Shown here in pieces: positions 55,420 through 63,198 of a stretch of DNA of 64,000 nt (position 1 is the first letter of the stretch; every line of letters begins with the position of its first letter). Under the pieces are notes generated by a model that saw only the letters and a program-made list of their open reading frames with translations, was not told where the DNA came from and searched no databases. The position numbers were made by a program, and so were the translations under genes. The stretch is from Prevotella sp. (GTDB taxonomy: Bacteria > Bacteroidota > Bacteroidia > Bacteroidales > Bacteroidaceae): positions 1-64,000 of the forward strand of contig JAFRRN010000030.1 in NCBI GenBank assembly GCA_017428055.1, read 5' to 3'.

Positions 55420-55649
55420 GGTTTCTCTTGTTTTGTATTGTGTAAATCGTTCCATTCCAACAAAAATTCGTCTATGAGATATTGGTCGCTACGGCAGTGG
55501 AGATCTGCAATGCCCAGTTGAATCATCTGAAAGGTCTGTGAATGGTAAAAGCGATCCATCGCTTCCTCCCGAGTAATCCCCTCATGGGTGGCAATACCAT
55601 CAATTAGACGTGCGTATTTCATTTGCAATATGATCTGTTTTCCATCCAT
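55416..55649 (-). CDS. Small DUF3990-associated protein, third gene of the toxin-like module
   Basis: 77 residues from the ATG at 55649 (TAATG overlap with the upstream stop). Contains IILQMKYARLIDGIATHEGI and GIADLHCRSDQYLIDEFLLE, the recurrent motif of small proteins that follow DUF3990 genes (possibly themselves DUF3791-like). Cytoplasmic, helical. Candidate antitoxin or accessory factor; its stop overlaps the Lnb-like start. Confidence 0.7.
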   Translation of the reverse strand: MDGKQIILQMKYARLIDGIATHEGITREEAMDRFYHSQTFQMIQLGIADLHCRSDQYLIDEFLLEWNDLHNTKQEKP

Positions 55650-56119
55650 TACAATTCCTCCGATGACAAAAAACACAAATGGTTATCTATCAATTGCTGA
55701 TTAAGCAAGCATATTTGATGGTTGGGTTGCTCATAACAAAGCCGCTTCAAGGCATCAACCTTGGATATATCTCCCGAAAAATAAAGGTCTAAAGTACGGA
55801 ACACTTTGTCGTTTGCGATACCACCTTCCACGGCATCGAAAGATTCCACAGGTAGTCCCTTACGGTTGGCAGCCACAAAGTCTAACCACAGCTCATTATA
55901 AGAGTCAAAACGGCGAACATGCCATTTTAACCACCCATCTTCTAATTCATACACATTCAAAATAGCAGACAGACCGCGGAAATGAAATTTCTCCGCATAA
56001 ACCATAGCCTGATCACGGAGCTTTGTCACATAAAACCCCTTTCCAAAGTCAAGGGCATCACGCGAGAAACTGACATCTGGATGGCGGACAACCATCCTTG
56101 AAGTGTGGAACACCTTCAT
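55649..56119 (-). CDS. DUF3990 protein, candidate ADP-ribosyltransferase toxin
   Basis: 156 residues. MKVFHTSRMVVRHPDVSFSR, then DFGKGFYVTKLRDQAMVYAE and a C-terminal QICLLNQQLIDNHL. DUF3990 (PF13151) is, as I recall, placed in the ADP-ribosyltransferase clan; the HTS near the start and GFYVT strand fit the H and Y of an H-Y-E type site. It overlaps both neighbours by 4 bp and 1 bp (ATGA, TAATG), the packing of a toxin-antitoxin operon. Activity is unproven. Confidence 0.7.
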   Translation of the reverse strand: MKVFHTSRMVVRHPDVSFSRDALDFGKGFYVTKLRDQAMVYAEKFHFRGLSAILNVYELEDGWLKWHVRRFDSYNELWLDFVAANRKGLPVESFDAVEGGIANDKVFRTLDLYFSGDISKVDALKRLCYEQPNHQICLLNQQLIDNHLCFLSSEEL

Positions 56120-56331
56120 TCCAACACCCCCTTTTCTCGCATATAATCCACAAGGTCATCTACAATGTAATCCCCACTGAAAGTATGCAGTACGTCGTAT
56201 GCCGCTACAATATAATTTGGCAAAATCTCTGAATCACGCAATTTGTCATAGACAACTGTTTGATTCAACCCTAATCTCTCGGAGAGACTACCAATGCAAT
56301 ATGTTGCGAAATCCAACTGGTTAAATGTCAT
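56116..56331 (-). CDS. DUF3791 protein, candidate antitoxin
   Basis: 71 residues starting MTFNQLDFATYCIGSLSERL; contains YDVLHTFSGDYIVDDLVDYM, the DUF3791 signature. No DNA-binding motif is obvious. First gene of the three-gene unit, preceded by an unusually good ribosome site (AAGGAGTATAAGGGG) and a -7 box TACTTTTG at 56385-56392 (minus strand). Confidence 0.75.
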   Translation of the reverse strand: MTFNQLDFATYCIGSLSERLGLNQTVVYDKLRDSEILPNYIVAAYDVLHTFSGDYIVDDLVDYMREKGVLE

Positions 56332-56384
56332 CCCCTTATACTCCTTTTCTTTTTAAACATATATGAAAAACAACTTCATCCGTG

Positions 56385-56392
56385 CAAAAGTA
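56385..56392 (-). promoter_or_regulatory. -7 box TACTTTTG of the DUF3791/DUF3990 operon
   Basis: TAnnTTTG match on the minus strand, 53 nt upstream of the first start codon. Confidence 0.5.
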
Positions 56393-56433
56393 CGCAAAAG
56401 TTTCCATATCTGAAACAATTTGGGTAACATATT

Positions 56434-59427
56434 TCACCACGCGCCGATGCCGTCAATCTCTTGCATGAGGCGGTGGGTGCCTGTCAGGGCATGGATGATG
56501 CGCTCGTAATGCTCGATGTCGTCGCCGCTGAGGGTTTGCCCCTTGCGGTCCTTGAGCCATTTCTGCGCGGGTTGGTAGCCGCCGATGTAGAAGTCCCACG
56601 CCGTCTGCGGCACGTCGGAGAAATAGCGCGCGTCGTTGATGTAGACACGCTCCTGCCCGGCATCGTAGCGCACGGCGGAAACCAAGTTGTCGCCCACCGT
56701 CACGGGGAAGCCCGCCGTGGTGTCCCACTCGTCGGCATCGTCCATCAAGTGAAGCCGCCGCAACGCCGTCCCCTTCCCCGCCAGGGCATGGTAAACCGAC
56801 GCATCCGAGGGGAAAGGAATGCGGGGGAAGTCAATCTTCAAGAACTCCTTGTAACGCTCCCTGTAACGGGGGGAATGCAAAACGGCATAGATATAGTCGA
56901 ACAACTCTTGTGGATTGACAGCCTCTCTTATGGTCTTCTCCATTTTGCCCAATAATGATTCATTGAGATTTGGAACAAGAACCATTTTTCCTTCCCGTTC
57001 TTTCAATACATATAATGGGAACACAAGTCCTGCTCCATATTGACCCGCTGTTCCAGTATAGTTAATATCCGTTATACCTTTTGTGACAAAATAACCGAAC
57101 TTTTCAGTAACTGCCTGTTTGCAAACAAGAAGTCCCACATTGACTTTTTCAAACAATTGCATCACTTCCTTTCGTGGCCTACCTACTTTTGACATGTCAT
57201 AGTCAATGAACCTAACATCAAACGGTCTAAAATAATACAGTCTATTAGTCGGTCTATCAAACGCTTTCATCGACACTAATTGTGCATCATTGGAAGTCTT
57301 TACACCGCTTGAATAGATAGGCATCAGGTCTTTCATCCAAAATCCCTTTTCATATTCCTCTTGCAAAGAGAAGTCTTTTGGCACAAAAAAGAAGTTGGGC
57401 GATACCACGTCAATCATCTTCCAAGGAATCCCAGAAAGGGTGGCATCATTCAATTGTGCATATTTGGACTTCCTGTCGCCATACAATTCATAATGATAGA
57501 CTTTGCCCAGTTCCCCAATTGATTTCTGCTTATTCTTCACGAAGATGTTGATACTCACTCCCTGTTGGATGTCAAAGACATTCTCGTCCTTGCCCCCGTC
57601 GGGTGCCGTCTCTTTCTTCTTGGTACTGCCATGAAGGTCGAGGATATAGATGTCATCAAACGTTTCAAGGAGCGTCTTGCGCATCTGTCGGTGGATGATG
57701 CCGTCGATGAACGAGTTGTTGGAGATAAAGGCGAAGATGCCCTGCCCATTCTTCTCGATGTAATACTGTCCGAGGCGGATAAACTTGATATAGTCGTCGC
57801 TCAATGGCTGTATGTTGCGCTCGTTGAGGTTTCTCTTGTAATCGTTCATGAGCTCCGTAATCCACTTCCCTTTGTTGGAACTGGAGACGGAATATGGCGG
57901 GTTTCCCACCATCACCATCACGGGCTTGTCGTTTTTCACCTCGCTCGCTTGTTCCATCTCTGCGCTAAGGGCTTGCGAGAAGAGGGTGCGCTTCTCATAA
58001 CTCCCCCGCTCCAAGGAGTTGGTCAGGAAGATGTTGAAACGCTTGTCGTTGTCGTGCTTGTAGCCCGTCGCTTGCAGCACCATGTCGAGTTTGAGGTGCG
58101 CCACGGCATAGCTTGCCATGAGGATCTCGAAGCCGTTGAGGCGCGGTAACAGGTGCTGACCCACGTAGTCTTGCCAGATGCCGGCGTTCTTTCTCGCCAC
58201 CTCATCATAGATGGTATTGATGACCTCTGCGAGAAAGGTGCCCGTCCCCGTGGCGGGGTCGAGGATTTGCACGCGGTGGTAGGGTTTTTGCACATGTTTC
58301 ATGCCGTCGCGTGTGCGGTTGTCATACTCCTGCGGCTTGGCTACCTCGCGGTGGATAATCTTCTTGTCCGCCAGCCCGGAGGTGATGCCGAAGTCGCGCT
58401 TGAGCAACTCGTCCACGGCGCGGACGATGAATGTCACCACGGGCTGCGGCGTGTAATAGACACCGAGACGCTCGCGCATCCTCGGGTCGTAGGCGCGAAG
58501 GAAGTCCTCGTAGAAATGAATCATCGGGTCGTTGTGCCGCCTGTCGCGCCCATATTGCGCCATCACCGTCCGCACGTCGGTGGCGGCAAAGGTCTGCACG
58601 AGGTCGTCCACGATCCATGCCACCCTGTCGTCGAGGTCGATGCCGGCGATGCTATTAAACACCTGTCGCAGGAAGGGGTTGCTCTTGGGGATGAGCGTCA
58701 CCGCCTCCGCACGGGTGAAGTCCTCGGGCGTGTCGTCATGGAGGCGGGCGGCGAAGAGGCCATAGGCGATGGTCTGCGCGTACATGTCGGCAAACTGCTC
58801 CTCGTCCAAGTCCTTGATGAGGGCATCCTTGAAGGCATCGAACAACTGGCGCAGTTGTCTGTTGTCGTAGCTCTCCTCCTGCTCCATGAGCGCCTGGCTG
58901 ATGTTGTGGCGCAACAGCCGCGCCTTGGCAGCCATGATCTCGGCGAGGCGGGTGGCGGAAGTGATGCTTTGCACCTTGGCATCGGCAAAGCGACGGAGGG
59001 CGGAGCGGAACCGCTCCCCTTGGTCTTTACACTCCACGACCTTATCGCCATGGACCTCGCCGATGCGCACATTCTCCACCCATTCGCCATATTCATAGAA
59101 GTGGAAGTCGAGGTAGTCGGTGAAGATGACATGGTCTAATGACGACTTATAGCGAGTGAACTGCTCCTTGTTGCCGTGGGGGTTGCGCCCGTCGAGGTCG
59201 TTGTCGCCGATGTCCTTCGTCTCGATGTAGAACACGGGTTGCCCGTCGCGCCGGCTGACGATGTAGTCGGGCGCACCGCAAGCCACCCTCTTCGGCTCAT
59301 TGGTGACGAGCAAGCCCGGCAGTAGCCCCTGCACCATCTGCTCCAAGCACCCGCGATACGAATGCTCCGTGGCATTCCCCTGCGCCCATTTGCGCCCTAT
59401 CGCCTTCATGTATTCCGAAATGTCCAT
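56434..59427 (-). CDS. Type IIG-like restriction-modification enzyme (N6-adenine methyltransferase)
   Basis: 997 residues combining nuclease, methyltransferase and specificity functions. N-terminal PD-(D/E)XK with Asp54 (APDYIV) and Glu69/Lys71 (IETK); helical linker; N6-adenine methyltransferase with motif I DPATGTGTF (from Asp390) and motif IV NPPY (509-512); C-terminal target-recognition/Type ISP-like domain. No helicase domain. Cuts and modifies DNA at its own site, needing S-adenosylmethionine. The stretch 56950-57560 (residues about 620-825) is AT-rich (33% GC at 57061-57120) against 67% at 58441-58500, implying a swapped recognition domain. Promoter TATCTTTG at 59461-59468. Confidence 0.9.
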   Translation of the reverse strand: MDISEYMKAIGRKWAQGNATEHSYRGCLEQMVQGLLPGLLVTNEPKRVACGAPDYIVSRRDGQPVFYIETKDIGDNDLDGRNPHGNKEQFTRYKSSLDHVIFTDYLDFHFYEYGEWVENVRIGEVHGDKVVECKDQGERFRSALRRFADAKVQSITSATRLAEIMAAKARLLRHNISQALMEQEESYDNRQLRQLFDAFKDALIKDLDEEQFADMYAQTIAYGLFAARLHDDTPEDFTRAEAVTLIPKSNPFLRQVFNSIAGIDLDDRVAWIVDDLVQTFAATDVRTVMAQYGRDRRHNDPMIHFYEDFLRAYDPRMRERLGVYYTPQPVVTFIVRAVDELLKRDFGITSGLADKKIIHREVAKPQEYDNRTRDGMKHVQKPYHRVQILDPATGTGTFLAEVINTIYDEVARKNAGIWQDYVGQHLLPRLNGFEILMASYAVAHLKLDMVLQATGYKHDNDKRFNIFLTNSLERGSYEKRTLFSQALSAEMEQASEVKNDKPVMVMVGNPPYSVSSSNKGKWITELMNDYKRNLNERNIQPLSDDYIKFIRLGQYYIEKNGQGIFAFISNNSFIDGIIHRQMRKTLLETFDDIYILDLHGSTKKKETAPDGGKDENVFDIQQGVSINIFVKNKQKSIGELGKVYHYELYGDRKSKYAQLNDATLSGIPWKMIDVVSPNFFFVPKDFSLQEEYEKGFWMKDLMPIYSSGVKTSNDAQLVSMKAFDRPTNRLYYFRPFDVRFIDYDMSKVGRPRKEVMQLFEKVNVGLLVCKQAVTEKFGYFVTKGITDINYTGTAGQYGAGLVFPLYVLKEREGKMVLVPNLNESLLGKMEKTIREAVNPQELFDYIYAVLHSPRYRERYKEFLKIDFPRIPFPSDASVYHALAGKGTALRRLHLMDDADEWDTTAGFPVTVGDNLVSAVRYDAGQERVYINDARYFSDVPQTAWDFYIGGYQPAQKWLKDRKGQTLSGDDIEHYERIIHALTGTHRLMQEIDGIGAW

Positions 59428-59460
59428 TTTCTCCAGTCCTCTTATTTATTCCTTTTCGTG

Positions 59461-59468
59461 CAAAGATA
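59461..59468 (-). promoter_or_regulatory. -7 box TATCTTTG for the restriction-modification gene
   Basis: Minus-strand TAnnTTTG match, 33 nt upstream of the ATG at 59427, with GGACTGGAGAAA as a plausible ribosome site. Divergent from the promoter at 59537-59568. Confidence 0.6.
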
Positions 59469-59536
59469 CATACTTTCGACCATATTCACAAACATGGCGA
59501 ATGATTTTGTTCACAAGAAGAAAAGTATTGGGAATA

Positions 59537-59568
59537 TTTGTCCATTACAAACAAAAACAATATTTTTG
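59537..59568 (+). promoter_or_regulatory. Consensus promoter TTTG-N20-TATTTTTG next to a start codon
   Basis: TTTG (59537-59540), 20 bp, then TATTTTTG (59561-59568), ending 4 nt before the ATG at 59573. The junction TTTGCGGTATGAA is the same as before the amidase gene at 8679. Confidence 0.65.
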
Positions 59569-59572
59569 CGGT

Positions 59573-60109
59573 ATGAACAATACGAATACGTTATACCACG
59601 GGAGCAATGTCAAGGTTGAAGAAAAGGAGTTATCGCTTATGACGAATGTATTTTTCCCTGACGAGCAGATTACCAGCGATGATCTTTACTTCATTTGTTA
59701 TATGATTGAGCGCATAGGTAGACATATTAAACAACCCAACAAATACGTCGCCAACGCCATCGGGCATGACGAATTGGCAAAGAAGCTATCGCTTGCCAGT
59801 GTCCTTCATTCAGAAAACCCGCTTGCCGTGGCGGACGACTGGATCCACACGTACCACTTGGAACAAGGCACATACGACGTGACAGATGTCAACCCCCTCT
59901 TTTGCACCCAAGTACCCACGGCAACACAGATAGGGAAAGTGTACAAACGCCTAATTCTTAACACCCTGCAAGATGACGAAGACTTGGCAGATGCCATCCT
60001 CCGCGTCTATAACCATCCCATTTGCGAGGTGATCGACAACTATAATGGCAGTGCCTATTACGAGCCATCCCCTTATATCGCCAGGAGTTATTATGCTGGA
60101 GGGTTTTGA
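59573..60109 (+). CDS. Hypothetical protein carrying a DUF3990-like N-terminal stub
   Basis: 178 residues from the ATG at 59573. The first 22 residues (TLYHGSNVKVEEKEL) look like the N-terminus of a DUF3990 protein; the rest, from the internal Met of MTNVFFPDEQITSDD, is a separate domain (DDLYFICYMIERIGR, YHLEQGTYDVTDVNP, end YYEPSPYIARSYYAGGF) that I know only as a Bacteroidales hypothetical found near DUF3990 genes. An in-frame deletion may have fused them, or ATG 59639 may be the true start. Divergent from the type IIG gene. Confidence 0.7.
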   Translation: MNNTNTLYHGSNVKVEEKELSLMTNVFFPDEQITSDDLYFICYMIERIGRHIKQPNKYVANAIGHDELAKKLSLASVLHSENPLAVADDWIHTYHLEQGTYDVTDVNPLFCTQVPTATQIGKVYKRLILNTLQDDEDLADAILRVYNHPICEVIDNYNGSAYYEPSPYIARSYYAGGF

Positions 60110-60194
60110 GGAACAGCATTCTATCCCTTCACAGACGGCCTTTACAATCGGTAAAGGCGCATTCAAGCGATAATAGCGAATGATATGTTTTTTA

Positions 60195-60260
60195 TTTTGG
60201 CTATAGCCGCAAACCCTTTCGGCTATAGGCGCAAGGCCTTTCGGCTATAGCCGCAAGGTC
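60195..60260. repeat. Array of three 22-bp units (family A, copy 2)
   Basis: Units at 60195-60216, 60217-60238 and 60239-60260, each with TTT(T/C)GGCTATAG(C/G)CGCAA, so each contains the palindrome GGCTATAGCC or a variant. Related on the opposite strand to 650-715. Confidence 0.8.
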
Positions 60261-60421
60261 ATGAAGGCGGCATTTGTTCCCATTGAAACATATATTCATT
60301 CCTGCAAAGGCATCCTTCCGTTCTCATAAAAGACCCCTTCCACCTACAAGAAAGGCATTGGGCAGCGTGCGGAGTCAATGCCGATAGGCAACGAACATGG
60401 TGTAAGCCATGCAAGAGGGGG

Positions 60422-60673
60422 ATGCCGTTAGGCATCAGATATGGTAGCCAGCCATACAGAAACGCCCTTGGGCGTTTCGAAATGGCTGGTAAGGAGAGGG
60501 AACGGAGAGATAGCGTGCCGTTAGGTACGCGATAGGATATGGGCGAAAAATGGGATGAAACCCTTGTCGCATACCTAAAGGTATGCCTTCTCCACAACCA
60601 TTATCCCAGCCATTTCGCAATACCTAACGGCATTGCTGCATGGCTGGCTACCCTATCCAATGCCTAACGGCAT
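60422..60673. repeat. 252-bp element with long terminal inverted repeats, copy B
   Basis: Starts ATGCCGTTAGGCAT (60422-60435) and ends ATGCCTAACGGCAT (60660-60673), with the same internal order as copy A (GGTAGCCAGCCAT, inner hairpin, CGAAATGGCTGG, central hairpins, then the inverse). The right arm is closer to the consensus than in copy A. No ORF. Confidence 0.85.
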
Positions 60674-60736
60674 TCACATCCATTACGAGCCAAAACCGAA
60701 CTATAATGAACGGCATTTCATAGAATAACATTGAGA

Positions 60737-61016
60737 CCCACCAAAGAATGTCACTCGTACTTGAAAGGGACACCATTCGGCCTTTCATCTGACATAATGA
60801 AGTCCCACCAAAGAATGTCACTCGTACTTGAAAGGGACACCATTCGGCCTTTCATCTGACATAATGAAGTACTTAAAAGGGACACCATTCGGCCTTTCAT
60901 CATACATAATGAAGACCCACCAAAGGATGCCACTTGTACTTGAAAGGGACACCTTTCGACCTTTCATTTGACATTATGAAGTCTCACCAAAGGATGTCAC
61001 TCGTACTTAAAAGGAG
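60737..61016. repeat. 67-bp tandem repeat array, about four copies
   Basis: Full units start at 60737, 60804 and 60916; 60871-60914 is a truncated unit, and a partial one starts at 60983. Each full unit is 67 bp and holds a hairpin TGAAAGG ... CCTTTCA. It lies 3 bp beyond the macB-type stop, so it forms the 3' untranslated region of the operon. The period is not a multiple of three, so repeated coding is excluded. Confidence 0.9.
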
Positions 61017-61019
61017 GTT

Positions 61020-62258
61020 TTACTCGTAGCGTATTGCCTCAATGGGGTCGAGGCGGGCTGCCTTCTTGGCGGGGTACCAACCGAAGAATACGCCCGTGAA
61101 GGTACACACGGCGAAGCTCATGATGATGCTCCACGGCTGGATATAGATGGGCCAATGCGCCAGTGCCTTGATGGCATACGAAGCTCCCACGCCCAATAAC
61201 ACGCCGATGATGCCGCCCGTGACGCTGAGTAGGATCGCCTCGATGAGGAACTGGTTGAGGATGTCGACGCCCCTTGCGCCCACACTCATGCGGAGTCCTA
61301 TCTCCCTGGTGCGCTCCGTGACGCTCACATACATGATGTTCATGATGCCGATGCCACCCACGATGAGCGATATTCCCGCCACACAACCGAGCAGGATGGT
61401 GAGCATGTCGGTGGTGGAATTCATCATGCTCGACAACTCTTCCTGCGAGCGGATGTTGAAGTCGTCGCTGTCACCCTCAAAGGTGTCCGTGGCATCTTTC
61501 AGTTTGTGGTTGCGGCGGAGCACGTTGGTGATCTCCTCCGTAGCCTTGTCGGTCACCCCTTCGGTGATGGCCGATGCCTGTATGCCTTGCAGATAGGTCT
61601 GTGCGAGGATGCGCTTCATCACCGTGGTATAGGGTGCCAGCACGAGGTCGTCTTGGTCCATGCCCATGGAGTTGTAGCCTTTCTTCTTCAATACCCCCAC
61701 CACGCGGAAGGGAATGGAATTGAATCGCACCACCTTACCCACGGGGTCGGAGCCGTCGGGGAACAGGTTGTCTACCACCGTCTGCCCAAGGACGCACACC
61801 TTGGCGCTCGACTTGATGTCGGCATCGGTGAACATCTCGCCGTCGGCTACGCTCAACTGCCGTATCTCCAAATACTCCGTGTTCACGCCATAGATGGAAG
61901 AAGGGGTGTTGTTGTTGCCATATATCCATTGCCCACTGCTCTGTACGGTGGGGCTGACGGCCTTCAGGTAGGAACATTCGTCCTTGATGGCCTCGTAGTC
62001 TGCCATCTTCAGCGTCTCCATCGACGAGGCATCCTGGCGCACACCGCCACGGAAGTCGGCACCCGGGGAGATCATGATCATGTTGGAGCCCATCTCCGAG
62101 ATGTTGGCCTGTATGCTCCGCTTGGTGCCTTGACCCACGGCGAGCATGGTGATGACCGAGGCGATGCCTATGATGATGCCGAGTGCGGTGAGGAAGGAGC
62201 GCATCTTATTGGCGGCGATGGCCCTCAATGCTATTTTCAAAAGATTCGAATAATTCAT
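61020..62258 (-). CDS. MacB-type ABC transporter permease
   Basis: 412 residues: N-terminal transmembrane helix (about 19-42, with ALGIIIGIASVITMLAVGQG), a large periplasmic MacB_PCD domain (about 45-275), and three C-terminal helices of the FtsX domain (about 285-400) with GGIGIMNIMYVSVTERTREI and the ending PIEAIRYE. No ATPase domain is fused. With the ATPase and adaptor upstream it forms a tripartite efflux or mechanotransmission system. The 67-bp array follows. Confidence 0.93.
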   Translation of the reverse strand: MNYSNLLKIALRAIAANKMRSFLTALGIIIGIASVITMLAVGQGTKRSIQANISEMGSNMIMISPGADFRGGVRQDASSMETLKMADYEAIKDECSYLKAVSPTVQSSGQWIYGNNNTPSSIYGVNTEYLEIRQLSVADGEMFTDADIKSSAKVCVLGQTVVDNLFPDGSDPVGKVVRFNSIPFRVVGVLKKKGYNSMGMDQDDLVLAPYTTVMKRILAQTYLQGIQASAITEGVTDKATEEITNVLRRNHKLKDATDTFEGDSDDFNIRSQEELSSMMNSTTDMLTILLGCVAGISLIVGGIGIMNIMYVSVTERTREIGLRMSVGARGVDILNQFLIEAILLSVTGGIIGVLLGVGASYAIKALAHWPIYIQPWSIIMSFAVCTFTGVFFGWYPAKKAARLDPIEAIRYE

Positions 62259-62292
62259 AATTTCGTATTTAACAACGTCATCTATTCACATC

Positions 62293-63042
62293 TTATTCGT
62301 CGCTGTTGGCGGGCAAGGCAGCCAGCCCCTCGGCGGCAGACAGGATATTGTTGTTCACCTCGTCGCTGATCACCTTGCCATCGCGCAGCATGATGTTGCG
62401 CGAGGAATAGTGGGCAATGTCGGGGTTGTGGGTCACGAAGATGATGGTGCGACCCTCGGCATGTAGCTTCTGGAAGAGCACCAGTATCTCAAACGACGTG
62501 CGGGTGTCGAGGTTTCCCGTCGCCTCGTCGGCAAGGATGACGGCGGGGTTGTTGACCAGTGCACGGGCGATGGCGACACGCTGCATCTGCCCTCCCGACA
62601 TCTGGTTGGACTTGTGCATCAGGCGGTCGCCAAGCCCCACCGACTGAAGGGCGGCGATGGCACTCTCGCGCCGTTGCTTGGCCGTCACCTCACTGTTGTA
62701 CATCAACGGCAGCTCCACGTTCTCCACGCTGGTGGTCTTGGGCAGGAGGTTGTAATTCTGGAAGATAAAGCCAATCTTGCGGTTTCGCAGGACGGCACGT
62801 TGCGACTTCGACATCTTGCGTACGCTCACGCCATCAAGGTAGTACTCGCCGCTGGTAGGCGTGTCGAGACATCCCAATTGGTTGAGGAGGGTGGACTTTC
62901 CCGACCCCGACTTTCCCATGATGGTGACAAACTCGCCCTCGTAGATCTTGAACGACACGCCTCGCAGGGCATGTACAGTCTCTTCTCCCACGATGAAGTC
63001 GCGCTTGACGTTATCGAGTTCTATGACTACTTTCCTTTCCAT
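62293..63042 (-). CDS. MacB/LolD-type ABC transporter ATP-binding protein
   Basis: 249 residues with Walker A GKSGSGKSTLL, Q-loop FQNYNLLP, signature MSGGQMQRVAIARAL, Walker B VILADEATGNLD and switch VTHNPDIA. This is the LolD/MacB ATPase subgroup that powers the FtsX-type permease encoded 34 bp downstream. The last 20 residues are a disordered tail. Confidence 0.94.
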   Translation of the reverse strand: MERKVVIELDNVKRDFIVGEETVHALRGVSFKIYEGEFVTIMGKSGSGKSTLLNQLGCLDTPTSGEYYLDGVSVRKMSKSQRAVLRNRKIGFIFQNYNLLPKTTSVENVELPLMYNSEVTAKQRRESAIAALQSVGLGDRLMHKSNQMSGGQMQRVAIARALVNNPAVILADEATGNLDTRTSFEILVLFQKLHAEGRTIIFVTHNPDIAHYSSRNIMLRDGKVISDEVNNNILSAAEGLAALPANSDE

Positions 63043-63058
63043 GGTTCTGGATATTTAT

Positions 63059-63163
63059 TTAGGAGTTCAAGGAGTTGAGGAGTATAGGAGTTCAGACATT
63101 AGTTCCGTGGACGAAAAAGCTAATGTCTGAACTCCTGAACTCCCTAAACTCCTGAACTTCTCA
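63059..63163. repeat. GGAGTTCAG hairpin element, copy 3
   Basis: Core is a perfect 17-bp inverted repeat, AGGAGTTCAGACATTAG (63086-63102) with its exact complement (63120-63136), loop TTCCGTGGACGAAAAAG. Flanked by GGAGTT repeats on the left and AACTCC repeats on the right. It fills the gap between the adaptor stop and the ATPase start. Confidence 0.9.
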
Positions 63164-63198
63164 TTTGAAATAAAGTAAATAATCCGTCTCTTCAATCA

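Larger units (their letters stand above)
60110..60736. other. Repeat-filled intergenic region
   Basis: Between the DUF3990-stub gene and the macB array. It contains the family A array (60195-60260), the 252-bp inverted-repeat element (60422-60673), and unassigned sequence at 60261-60421 in which I see only scattered fragments similar to the element. No credible gene. Confidence 0.6.

Noticed and set aside
60751-60933. 60-codon frame in the 67-bp array, product containing MSDERPNGVPFKYE
   Set aside because: The repeat period of 67 changes frame in every unit, so the apparent ORF is a by-product of the array.
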